A DNA stretch of 64,000 bases from Sva-07 sp963829585 (lineage in GTDB: Bacteria > Actinomycetota > Acidimicrobiia > Acidimicrobiales > Ilumatobacteraceae): contig CAWHJD010000012.1 of assembly GCA_963829585.1 (NCBI GenBank), positions 60,011 to 124,010 on the forward strand, given 5' to 3'. Below are positions 20,601-28,777 of this stretch, in pieces (the first letter of the stretch is position 1; each line of letters opens with the position of its first letter). The notes under the pieces were generated by a model, which was not told the DNA's origin, did not search any database, and saw only the letters and a program-made list of their open reading frames with translations. The position numbers and the translations under genes were made by a program.

Positions 20601-21392
20601 GGCTACGCCCACGCCAACCGTGACGCGCTCGTGATGTGGGAGGCGCAGTTCGGCGACTTCATCAACGGCGCCCAGATCGTCATCGACCAGTACATCGTCG
20701 CCGCCGAGGACAAGTGGGACCAGCAGAACGGTGTGGTGCTGCTGCTGCCGCACGGTTACGAGGGCCAGGGCCCCGAGCACAGCTCGGCGCGCATCGAGCG
20801 CTTCATGACCCTCGCCGCCGAGGACAACATGCAGATCGTCAACACCACGACCGCGGCGAACTACTTCCATCTCCTGCGTCGCCAGGTCCACTCCGAGCGT
20901 CGCACGCCGCTCATCGTGTTCACTCCGAAGCAGGGTCTGCGGATGAAGCAGACGCGCTCGTCGATCGATCTGCTCACGACAGGTTCGTTCCAGGAGATCC
21001 TCGACGATCCCGGCGACATCGACGCCGACGCCGTGACGCGCATCGTGTTCTGCTCGGGCAAGGTGGCATGGGACGCCATCGACGAGCGCGACCGCCTGGG
21101 TGCTCCCGTCGCCGTCGTACGTGTCGAGCAGCTCTATCCGCTGCCGACCGAGCAGATGACGGCGGTGCTCGAGAAGTACCCGAACGCACGCGAACTCCGT
21201 TGGTTGCAGGAGGAGCCCGAGAACATGGGCGCCTGGAACTTCATCGAGCACCACACGTGGAGGATCAAGGAGCGCGGCTACGACCTGCAGCACGTGGCGC
21301 GCGTCGAGTCGGGGAGCCCCGCCACCGGCTCGAAGGCGATCCACGACCAGGAGCTCGCCGATCTCATGGAGCGCACCTTCCGCGGCCTCTGA
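17668..21392 (+). CDS. kgd: Multifunctional 2-oxoglutarate metabolism enzyme (Kgd/SucA-E2 fusion; frameshifted)
   Basis: A TCA-cycle enzyme that decarboxylates 2-oxoglutarate and transfers the succinyl group. From GTG 17668 the N-terminal tail reads FGANSWLVEEMYEQFVADP and SVSESWREFFADYQ, the short E1-type helix. A Pro/Ala/Thr linker follows, then an acyltransferase (E2-like) core with NVPAKLLEVNRKVVNGYR and TYDHRIIQGAESG, then the thiamine-dependent E1 half with MAHRGRLNVLSNIMGKS, YHLGMKGKYVSPSG, HGDAAFAGQGVVAE and YRRHGHNEGDDPSYTQP. This fused order without a lipoyl domain is typical of actinobacterial Kgd. One indel near 18000 breaks the linker; restored length is about 1241 residues. It ends at a palindrome pair. 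Confidence 0.95.
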
Positions 21393-21433
21393 GGCTGAGG
21401 CGGTCCGGTTCGCCCGCTCGCCAGCAGACCGGT

Positions 21434-21476
21434 GCGATGAGTCTGAGCGCGGACGGGTCGCGCCGAGACTCATCGC
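21434..21476. repeat. GATGAGC palindrome, copy 3 (first of a tandem pair)
   Basis: Arms GCGATGAGTCT and AGACTCATCGC with inner GGCGCGACC-type pairing (GCGCGGACGGGTCGCGC). It lies 41 nt after kgd. The second copy starts exactly 62 nt later. This subtype has GAGTCT/AGACTC in place of GAGCGA/TCGCTC. Confidence 0.8.
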
Positions 21477-21495
21477 TCGGGTGAGTTCTCCCGCT

Positions 21496-21538
21496 GCGAT
21501 GAGTTCTGGCGCGGACGGGTCGCGCCGAGACTCATCGC
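21496..21538. repeat. GATGAGC palindrome, copy 4 (second of a tandem pair)
   Basis: Nearly identical to copy 3 from GGCGCGGACGGGTCGCGCC onward, but the left arm reads GCGATGAGTTCT, so the stem is slightly less perfect. It lies 12 nt from the end of the convergent HAD gene. The pair together may form a strong barrier to transcription from both sides. Confidence 0.8.
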
Positions 21539-21550
21539 TCGGGCGTCGGG

Positions 21551-22170
21551 TCAGCGCAGGGTGATGCCGAGCGCGCGCTTCGAGGTCGGTGATGGCCTGG
21601 CTCGGCGCCGGCGACTTTGATCGTTGTCATGCCCATGGCCGCCGCAGGCTTGAGGTTGATGCCGAGATCGTCGAGGAACACGCACTCGCTCGGTTCCACG
21701 CCGACGAGTTCGCAGGCGATCTCGTAGAAACGCGGCTCGGGCTTGCGGCAGCCGACCTTGCTCGATTCGACGATGTGGTCGAACATCACCATCACGTCGC
21801 CCACGTCCATGCGCTGCTCGCCGCCCACCACGTTGTTCGTGAGGCAGGCGGTGCGATAGCCGGCACGGATGACGCGATCGAGAGCGGTCACCATCTCGGG
21901 TCGGATCTCGCCCGACAGCAGACCCAGTACATCGGCACCGGGAACGCGGTTGCCGAGGGCCTCGGATTCGGCGGCGAACAGCGCATCGAACTCGAGCGGC
22001 GACACGTCGCTGCGCTCGAGGAGCGCCCACGCGTTCGTGTCGGGATTGGTCGCGTTCACCGACCGGATGAAGTCCAGCGGGAGGCCGTGAGCGGCCTCGT
22101 ACCGGTTGAACGCTTCGAAGGGACTGGAGAGGATCACGCCGCCGAAATCCCAGAGCACTGCTCGGATCAT
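21551..22170 (-). CDS. HAD-superfamily hydrolase (C-terminus frameshifted)
   Basis: A haloacid dehalogenase-like phosphatase of about 206 residues. Motif I is AVLWDFGGVILSSPF, where the second Asp of the usual DxD is Gly, as in YihX-like and acyl-CoA-linked HAD proteins. Motif II is TACLTNNVVGG, motif III KVGCRKPEPRFYE, and motif IV CVFLDDLGINLKPA. One frame runs to 21532 with an unnatural tail. A better end, ITDLEARLGITLR, needs one or two indels between about 21570 and 21600 and stops at 21551. It is convergent with kgd and divergent from the NYN-S1 gene. Substrate unknown. Confidence 0.75.
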
Positions 22171-22263
22171 GACGGGCGAGCCTACGATGGCTCAGCGGCA
22201 GCCGACCTCATCGAACTCACGATGACGTGCGGCGTGCCCCAACCGACTCAGGAACGAGAAGTA

Positions 22264-23737
22264 ATGACATCAGGAAGAGGACCGGCCCACGTGGTGGTCG
22301 ACGGCTCCAACATCGCCACGGAGGGCCGTTCGCTGCCCAGCCTCGCGCAGCTCAACGAGGCGGTGATGAGCTTCATGGAGGAGCATCCCGACACCGCCAT
22401 CACCGTCGTCGTCGACGCCACCTTCGGCCATCGCATCGACAAGAAGGAGGTGAAGGAGTTCGAGGAGGGCATCGCCAACAACGAACTCGTCGCGCCTCCC
22501 GCCGGTGCAGTCGGCCGAGGTGATGCCTTCGTGCTCGCCATCGCCCAGAAGTCGAAGGCCTCGATCCTGTCGAACGACTCGTTCCAGGAGTTCCACGCCG
22601 ACTACGAGTGGCTCTTCGACGAGGGCCGCCTGATCGGTGGCAAGCCGGTGCCCCACGTGGGTTGGGTGTTCGTCGACCGGGTACCCGTGCGCGGCCCCGT
22701 GAGCCGCAAGGCGACGGGATCCAAGGGCGGGGCACGGCGCGGCGCGAAGAAGGAAGGTGGCGACTCGGAGCGTCGTAGCGGACGCAAGGCCAGCGATGCC
22801 GCCAGCCAGCCGATGCCGGTGCCGAAGACGCCGCCGCCCGGCCGGTCGCCGAAGCCCGCGACCCCGGTGGCCGACGAGGTCGAGGTGACCGCTGTCGCGG
22901 AACGCCCGAGTGTTCCCAAGGCCGGCGAAACCGTCAACGAGCTGATGCCGTTCCTCGAATTCGTCGAGCATCACCCGGTCGGCACGAGCGTGAACGGAAC
23001 CGTCGAGTCGTACTCGTCGCACGGCGCCTACATCTCGATCGGCGAGAACGGCGTGCGCGGGTACGTGCCGCTGCGCCTGATGGCCGACCCCGCGCCGCCC
23101 AGCGCCCGCAAGGTGATGAAGCTCGGCGAGTCGGTCACGGTCGTCGTGGTGAGCTTCGCGCCGCTGCGGCGCAGCATCGACTGTGCCGTGCCCGACATGG
23201 CGCAGGCTGCCATCGCGGCGGCCCGTGAGGAGCAGGCCGAAGAGCGCGCCGCGCAAGCAGCGGCCGCCCCCAAGCGCGCCCCGAGGAAGTCGGCTGCGAA
23301 GCAACCGTCGGTCGAAGCGCAGCCGGAAGCGGCAGCATCACCGGTCCCCGCCGGCCAGGCGCCGGCCGAGAAGCGTGCACCCAGGAAGCCCGCGGGCAAG
23401 CCGGCGGCGAAGAAGGCCGCGCCTGCCACACAGGAGACGGCACCAGGGGCTCCCGTGAAGCAGGCTCCTGCGAAGAAGGCGCCCGCCAAGAAGGCGCCGG
23501 CCAAGAAGGCTTCGGTGACGAAGACGCCCGCACCGCAGGCTCCTGCGAAGAAGGCGCCGGCGAAGCAAGCCTCCCGCGAAGAAGGCGCCGGCAAAGCAGG
23601 CTCCGGCGAAGAAGGCGCCGGCGAAGCAGGCTCCGGCCAAGAAGGCGCCGGCCAAGCAGGCTCCCGCCAAGAAGGCGCCGGCCAAGAAGGCCCCCGCCAA
23701 GAAGGCTGCGTCGACGTCGGCAGTGAACGGCAGCTGA
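22264..23737 (+). CDS. NYN (PIN-like) ribonuclease domain - S1 domain protein with PAKKA tail (frameshifted)
   Basis: The start is ATG 22264. Residues 1-150 form a NYN/Zc3h12a-like nuclease domain: HVVVDGSNIATEG with the first catalytic Asp, VVVDATFGHRID, GRGDAFVLAIAQ and ASILSNDSFQEF. A basic linker (ARRGAKKEGGDSERRSGRK) leads to an S1 RNA-binding domain near residues 235-310 with GTSVNGTVESYSSHGAYISI and GVRGYVPLRLM. The last 150 residues are a histone H1-like tail of repeated APAKKAPAKQ units. An indel near 23570 shifts the frame inside the repeats; the restored end is KKAASTSAVNGS at 23737, about 490 residues, leaving 1 nt before xthA. An RNA-processing role is inferred from the domains only. 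Confidence 0.8.
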
Positions 23738-23738
23738 C

Positions 23739-24512
23739 ATGCGCGTGGTCACCTGGAACATCAACTCGCTGCGGGCGCGCCAGGAGCGAGTGGAGGAGTG
23801 GCTCGGCGAGGTGCAGCCCGACGTCGTCCTGCTGCAGGAGACCAAGCTCGCCGACGATGCGTTCCCCGCGTTGTCGTTCGCAGCCCTCGGCTATTCGAGC
23901 GCGCACTACGGCCAGGGCCAGTGGAACGGCGTCGCGATCCTCTCGAAGGTCGGGATCGACAACGTCGTGACGAACTTCGCCGGCGACGTCGAGCCCGACC
24001 CGGACGCCCGCATCATCACCGCCACGTGCGGTGGCGTGCGGGTGAGCAGCGTGTACGTGCCCAACGGCCGATCACTCGACGACGACCACTACACGTACAA
24101 GCTGTCGTGGCTGGACCGGCTCGTGGCCCACCTCGATGCCGACACCGACCCGAGCCAGGCCGTGATCGTCGGCGGCGACTACAACATCGCACCGGACGAT
24201 CGTGACGTGTACGACCCGGCGAAGCTCGTCGGCGCGACTCATGTCAGCCAGGCCGAGCGCGATCGGTTGAGCGCTCTCGAGCAGTGGGGACTCGTCGACG
24301 TGTTCCGCCGCCAGCATGTCGAGGATCGTGTGTACTCGTGGTGGGACTACCGCGCGGGCGACTTCCACCAGGGCCGCGGCATGCGCATCGACCTGTTGAT
24401 GTGTTCGGCGTCAGTGGCCGATCGGGTCGAGTTCTGTGTCGTCGATCGCAATGCCCGCAAGGGCAAGCAACCGAGCGATCATGCCCCGGTCATCGTCGAC
24501 CTGGCCGACTGA
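23739..24512 (+). CDS. xthA: Exodeoxyribonuclease III
   Basis: A 257-residue AP endonuclease / 3'-5' exonuclease of the exonuclease-endonuclease-phosphatase fold used in base excision repair. Seen are MRVVTWNINSLRARQERVEE, the metal-ligand Glu34 in LLQETKL, VYVPNGR, GGDYNIAPDDRDV with catalytic Asp/Asn, RIDLLMCS and the C-terminal SDHAPVIVDLAD with catalytic His. The frame is intact. It begins 1 nt after the restored stop of the NYN-S1 gene and overlaps the tail of the convergent uvrD2 gene by 34 nt, an uncommon arrangement that is supported by good codons in both frames. Confidence 0.95.
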   Translation: MRVVTWNINSLRARQERVEEWLGEVQPDVVLLQETKLADDAFPALSFAALGYSSAHYGQGQWNGVAILSKVGIDNVVTNFAGDVEPDPDARIITATCGGVRVSSVYVPNGRSLDDDHYTYKLSWLDRLVAHLDADTDPSQAVIVGGDYNIAPDDRDVYDPAKLVGATHVSQAERDRLSALEQWGLVDVFRRQHVEDRVYSWWDYRAGDFHQGRGMRIDLLMCSASVADRVEFCVVDRNARKGKQPSDHAPVIVDLAD

Positions 24513-26404
24513 TCGTCCACCGACCGCACGACCTCGAGGATCTGCGGGGCGAGTTTCTCGGCGGTGATGACGCCGAACGAGGTCGACGCGGCCAGTTCGT
24601 CGACCGACGTGGGGCGGACGCGGACGATCGCATCGAGGTCGCGGTCGCTGCACAGCTGCGAGGGCAGGATGCCGGCGCGTCGGGCGGTGTCGTCTCGCCA
24701 GGTGCGAATGGCGCCGACGAGAGGGTCGACGTACGCGCGAGTTCGCCGAGGCGGCGGAGCGGGCGGCGCGTCGCTCAGGTCGATGTCGCTGATGAGCGGA
24801 CTGGCTGTGCGGGCGTAACCGCCACGGCGGGTCGCCCTGGTGACGACGAGCCGATCGGTCGCGCGGGTGAGCGCAACGTAGAGCAGGCGAGCCTCCTCGG
24901 CCTTCGCCGCGGCCGTGCTCGCGGACTTGTGTGGCACGAGGCTGCTCTCGACGCCGGTCACCGCCACGGTATGCCATTCGCGCCCCTTGGCGGCGTGGAA
25001 CGTGAGGAGATCGACCCCGTCGGTGGTGGCGTCGTCGAAGGGGTTCGTCGTTGCGACCCACGCTCGGAAGGTGGCGCCGTCGCCGAGCGGCTGTTCCCGC
25101 AGGAACTCGAGCGCCGCCGCAGCGACGCGCCGCTCGGGATCGGGCTCGTCGGAGGTGGCAGTGTTCGCCGCGTGCGAGTCCGGTGCGTCGAGCACATCGT
25201 GTGCCCAACCGCGCAGCCGTGATGCCGAACCGAGGGCGGAGGCCTGGCGCACCGCGGCCTGGAGCGGCGAGCCCGTAGCGTTCGCCGAGCGTCGCACGGC
25301 GATGCCGGCACGCTGGAGCACATCGGCGAACCCGGTCAGCTGCGCATTGGTCCGGGCGAGCACGGCGACCTCTCCCGTGCGCACGAGGTTCGGATCGCAG
25401 CGCAGGATGAACTGTGCCGTTCGCTTCGCTTCGTCGAGCTCGTCGTCGGCGACGATCTGCTCCACCGTGGGCCCGTCGGCCCGGTTCGACACCAGCGGGC
25501 TCGGCTGGCCGCTCGTCGTCAGGACGTGGACCCCGGCGGCCACGACCTGCGGGGTACTGCGGTGATTCACCGGCAGGCGGACGATCTCGACGCCGGGGAA
25601 CCGCGTCTCGACGTCGACCAGCAGCGTCGGATCGGCACCGTTGAAGCCGTAGACGGCCTGCGACGGATCGCCGACCAGGAAGAGGTCGTCCCGCCCGGCC
25701 CGCAGGAGGTCGACGAGCGTGTGCTGGAGCGGGTTGAGGTCCTGCGCCTCGTCGACCAGCAGGTGCCGGAACCGCCAGCGGACGGTGTCGGCGAACTCCT
25801 CGTCGCGTCGCAGATCGCGAATCGTGTGCGCCAGCACGTCGTCGAAGTCGATCACACCGCGCCGACGCTTGAGTGTCTGGAAGCTCGTGTAGACCGCGGC
25901 ACATCGGTCGATTCCCGGAGCCGGATGTCGCTGCGCACGGCGCGCCGCCGAGGGATAGAGCCCGGCATCGATACCGCGAGCCGATGCCCAGTCGATCTCG
26001 GCCAGGTAGGCCGACAGGCTCCGACGGTCACTTGCGTCGATCGAGTCACCGAGGAGTCGTCGGCGATCGGAGACCACGGTGAGCGCTTGCTGTTCGGTGT
26101 CGGCCCAGCGCTGCTTGAGCACGCCGAGCATCACCGAGTGGAACGTGCCCGCTTCCACGTGGTCGCGCAGTCCGAGGCGCTGGAGTCGTCGGCGCATCTC
26201 GCCGGCGGCCTCCCGTGTGAAGGTCAACGCGAGCGTGTGGCGGGGCTCGGCCGTGCCGATGGCGATCCGATAGGCGATCCGTCGGGTGAGCACCCTGGTC
26301 TTGCCCGACCCGGCACCTGCGATGACGGCGACGAGGTGCGATTCGGTGGTGACCGCGGCGCGCTGGTCGGCGTCGAGGTCGGCGATCAGCCCTTCCGGAT
26401 CCAC
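24479..26404 (-). CDS. uvrD2: UvrD2-like superfamily 1 DNA helicase with HRDC domain
   Basis: A 3'-5' ATP-dependent helicase of 641 residues. Motifs include the Q-motif DADQRAAV, Walker A VIAGAGSGKTRVLTRR, LALTFTREAAGEMRRRL (Ia), LLVDEAQDLNPLQH (II), FLVGDPSQAVYGFNGADP (III), LLTFHAAKGREWHTV (V) and LLYVALTRATDRLVV (VI). The last 75 residues (RRAGILPSQLCSDRDLDAIV) form an HRDC domain, as in mycobacterial UvrD2. I set the start at GTG 26404 (VDPEGLIADLDADQ) because the upstream frame crosses a palindrome. Its 3' end overlaps xthA. It is divergent from uvrB across a region with two palindromes and a LexA box. Confidence 0.93.
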   Translation of the reverse strand: MDPEGLIADLDADQRAAVTTESHLVAVIAGAGSGKTRVLTRRIAYRIAIGTAEPRHTLALTFTREAAGEMRRRLQRLGLRDHVEAGTFHSVMLGVLKQRWADTEQQALTVVSDRRRLLGDSIDASDRRSLSAYLAEIDWASARGIDAGLYPSAARRAQRHPAPGIDRCAAVYTSFQTLKRRRGVIDFDDVLAHTIRDLRRDEEFADTVRWRFRHLLVDEAQDLNPLQHTLVDLLRAGRDDLFLVGDPSQAVYGFNGADPTLLVDVETRFPGVEIVRLPVNHRSTPQVVAAGVHVLTTSGQPSPLVSNRADGPTVEQIVADDELDEAKRTAQFILRCDPNLVRTGEVAVLARTNAQLTGFADVLQRAGIAVRRSANATGSPLQAAVRQASALGSASRLRGWAHDVLDAPDSHAANTATSDEPDPERRVAAAALEFLREQPLGDGATFRAWVATTNPFDDATTDGVDLLTFHAAKGREWHTVAVTGVESSLVPHKSASTAAAKAEEARLLYVALTRATDRLVVTRATRRGGYARTASPLISDIDLSDAPPAPPPRRTRAYVDPLVGAIRTWRDDTARRAGILPSQLCSDRDLDAIVRVRPTSVDELAASTSFGVITAEKLAPQILEVVRSVDDQSARSTMTGA

Positions 26405-26441
26405 CCCGCAACTGTACGACGCCCGACTCGTCGCCACCGCC

Positions 26442-26484
26442 GCGATGAGCCAAGCGACCGGACGTCGGTCGTCTCGCTCATCGC
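26442..26484. repeat. GATGAGC palindrome, copy 5 (first of a tandem pair)
   Basis: Arms GCGATGAGCCAA and TCTCGCTCATCGC with inner GACCGGACGTCGGTC. It lies between the divergent uvrD2 and uvrB starts, so it cannot serve as a terminator for a neighbouring gene end. The next copy starts exactly 62 nt later. Confidence 0.82.
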
Positions 26485-26503
26485 TCTGGCGGTTGACGGT
26501 GCC

Positions 26504-26546
26504 GCGATGAGCCAAGCGACCGGACGTGGGTCGCCTCGCTCATCGC
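26504..26546. repeat. GATGAGC palindrome, copy 6 (second of a tandem pair)
   Basis: Almost identical to copy 5; the inner right arm has GTGGGTC for GTCGGTC and CCTCGC for TCTCGC. It ends 22 nt before the LexA box of uvrB. Confidence 0.82.
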
Positions 26547-26568
26547 TTGGTGGGTCGGGGCTGTCGGC

Positions 26569-26580
26569 GAACAGGTGTTC
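26569..26580. promoter_or_regulatory. LexA (SOS) box upstream of uvrB
   Basis: The 12-mer GAACAGGTGTTC fits the actinobacterial LexA site GAAC-N4-GTTC exactly and is preceded by C (CGAAC). It ends 18 nt before the uvrB ATG, so LexA bound here would block uvrB transcription. It may also affect the divergent uvrD2. Confidence 0.75.
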
Positions 26581-26598
26581 CGTCGGTAGAATGGTGCG

Positions 26599-28712
26599 AT
26601 GGCCGAGACCGTCACGCCGCCCGCCAGCCCCGCCATGGCACCCGATGAACTGCTGCTGGAAACCGCTCCGGCCAGCAACTACGCCGCCCTCGACGACGCG
26701 AAGTTCCGCGTCGTCTCCGACTTCCAGCCCGCCGGCGACCAGCCTGCCGCGATCGCGGCGCTCACGAAGGGGATCGACGAGGGCGAGCGGTTCCAGACAC
26801 TGCTCGGCATCACCGGCTCGGGCAAGTCGGCCACCATCGCGTGGACCATCGAGCAGACCCAGCGCCCGACGCTGATCCTGGCGCCCAACAAGTCGCTCGC
26901 CGCGCAGCTCGCACAGGAGATGCGCGAGTTCTTCCCCGACAACCGGGTCGAGTACTTCGTCAGCTACTACGACTACTACCAGCCCGAGGCGTACATCCCG
27001 AGCAGCGACACCTACATCGAGAAGGACAGCTCGATCAACGACGAGATCGACCGGCTCCGGCACTCCGCAACGGCTGCGCTGCTGACGCGCCGTGACGTGA
27101 TCGTGGTCGCGTCGGTGTCGTGCATCTACGGCATGGGCAACCCCGAGGAGTACCGGGGCAACCTGCTCGACCTGAGCGTCGGCGTCGACTACGACATGCG
27201 CAACATCCTGCGCCGGCTGGTCGACATGCAGTACGGGCGCAACGACATGACGCTCGGGCGGGGCAACTTCCGGGTTCGGGGCGACACGATCGAAGTGCAC
27301 CCGGCGTACGAGGAGTCGGTGCTGCGCATCGAGATGTTCGGCGACACCGTCGATCGCATCACCACGATCGACCCGCTCACCGGCGAGCAGCTCAGCGAGC
27401 TGCCACGCGCCCACGTGTTCCCCGCCACGCACTACGTGACCGGCCCCGAGCGGCTGCGAACCGCGATGGCCGGCATCGAGGTGGAGCTGCAGGAGCGGCT
27501 GAAGTGGTTCGAGGAGAACGACAAGCTGCTCGAAGCGCAGCGGCTGCGGATGCGCACGCAGTACGACCTCGAGATGATGAGTGAGGTCGGCTACTGCAAC
27601 GGGATCGAGAACTACTCGATGCACATGGACGGCCGAGTCCCCGGCGAGCCGCCGTTCACCCTGCTCGACTACTTCCCCGACGATTATCTGCTCGTCATCG
27701 ACGAGAGCCACGTCGCGGTGCCGCAGTTGCACGGCCAGTTCGCCGGCGACCGCAGCCGCAAGGACATGCTCGTCGAACACGGCTTCCGTCTCCCGTCCGC
27801 ACGCGACAACCGCCCGCTCACGTTCGAAGAAGTGCTCGAACGCGTCAACCAGTGTGTGTTCCTGTCGGCGACCCCGAGCCCCTACGAGCTGCGGGTGTCG
27901 ACCAACATCGTCGAGCAGATCGTCCGCCCGACCGGTCTGGTCGACCCCGAGGCGATCGTCAAGCCCACCAAGGGACAGATCGACGACCTCATGGAGATGG
28001 TCAACGATCGCGTCGCCCGCGGCGATCGTGTCCTCGTCACCACACTGACGAAGAAGATGGCCGAGGACCTCACCGACTACCTCCTCGAGCAGGGTCTCCG
28101 CGTCCGGTACCTGCACTCGAACATCGACACGATCCAGCGCATCGAGATCCTGCGCGGGCTGCGGCTCGGCGACTTCGACGTGCTCGTCGGCATCAACCTC
28201 CTCCGCGAGGGCCTCGACCTTCCCGAGGTGTCGCTCGTGTGCATCCTCGACGCCGACAAGGAGGGGTTCCTGCGGTCGGAGACGTCGCTGATCCAGACCA
28301 TGGGTCGCGCCGCCCGGAACGTCGACGGCCAGGTGGTGATGTACGCCGACACGATCACCGATCGATGGAGGCCGCCATCGGCGAGACGCAACGGCGCCGG
28401 CAGGTACAGCTCGCGTACAACGAGGAACACGGGATCAACCCGCAGACGATCCGCAAGGCGGTCGGCGACATCCTGTCGCTGCTGCGACCGGACGACACGG
28501 CGCCGTTTCCCGGCAAGGACAAGCGTCGTCAGCGCGAGCGCGACAAGGTCCAGCGTGACCTCAAGTCGCTGCCCCAACAGGAATTGGCGCGGCTCATCCA
28601 GACGCTCGAGGAGGAGATGCACGAGGCGTCGGCCGAGCTGAAGTTCGAGTACGCCGCCAAGCTGCGCGACGAGATCAACGACCTGCGCCGCGAGCTGCGC
28701 GACGCCCAGTAG
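26599..28712 (+). CDS. uvrB: Excinuclease ABC subunit B (frameshifted)
   Basis: UvrB verifies DNA damage in nucleotide excision repair and loads UvrC. Visible are FQPAGDQPAAIAALTKG, Walker A LGITGSGKSATIAW, the damage-probing beta hairpin YYDYYQPEAYIPSSDTYIEK, the helicase motif VIDESHVAVPQ (the family's DESH), RLPSARDNRPL and VSLVCILDADKEGFLRSETS. A missing base near 28362, in ITD-SMEAAIGETQRRR, splits the gene. The second frame ends with a UVR domain (ARLIQTLEEEMHEASAELKF) that contacts UvrC, then RRELRDAQ. Restored length is about 704 residues. The LexA box directly upstream marks it as SOS-inducible. Confidence 0.97.
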
Positions 28713-28744
28713 GCCGGTGTCGTCGCCACGACGATCGAGTGGCA

Positions 28745-28756
28745 GTACACATGTTC
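28745..28756. promoter_or_regulatory. Near-consensus LexA box upstream of uvrA
   Basis: GTACACATGTTC matches GAAC-N4-GTTC with one mismatch (GTAC for GAAC) and is followed by G. It sits 21 nt before the uvrA ATG in the 65-nt uvrB-uvrA gap. SOS control of uvrA would parallel uvrB. Confidence 0.5.
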
Positions 28757-28777
28757 GCACGGTAGGATCGGCTGGCG

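Noticed and set aside
17799..21473. A very long open frame on the strand opposite kgd
   Set aside because: The residue composition (His/Val/Asp-rich, no motifs) is that expected from the antisense of GC-rich coding sequence, and kgd explains the region.
23570..23970. Reading the NYN-S1 protein on into xthA as one long fusion
   Set aside because: The run-on is produced by a shift inside the PAKKA repeats; the other frame keeps the repeat and stops 1 nt before a complete xthA.
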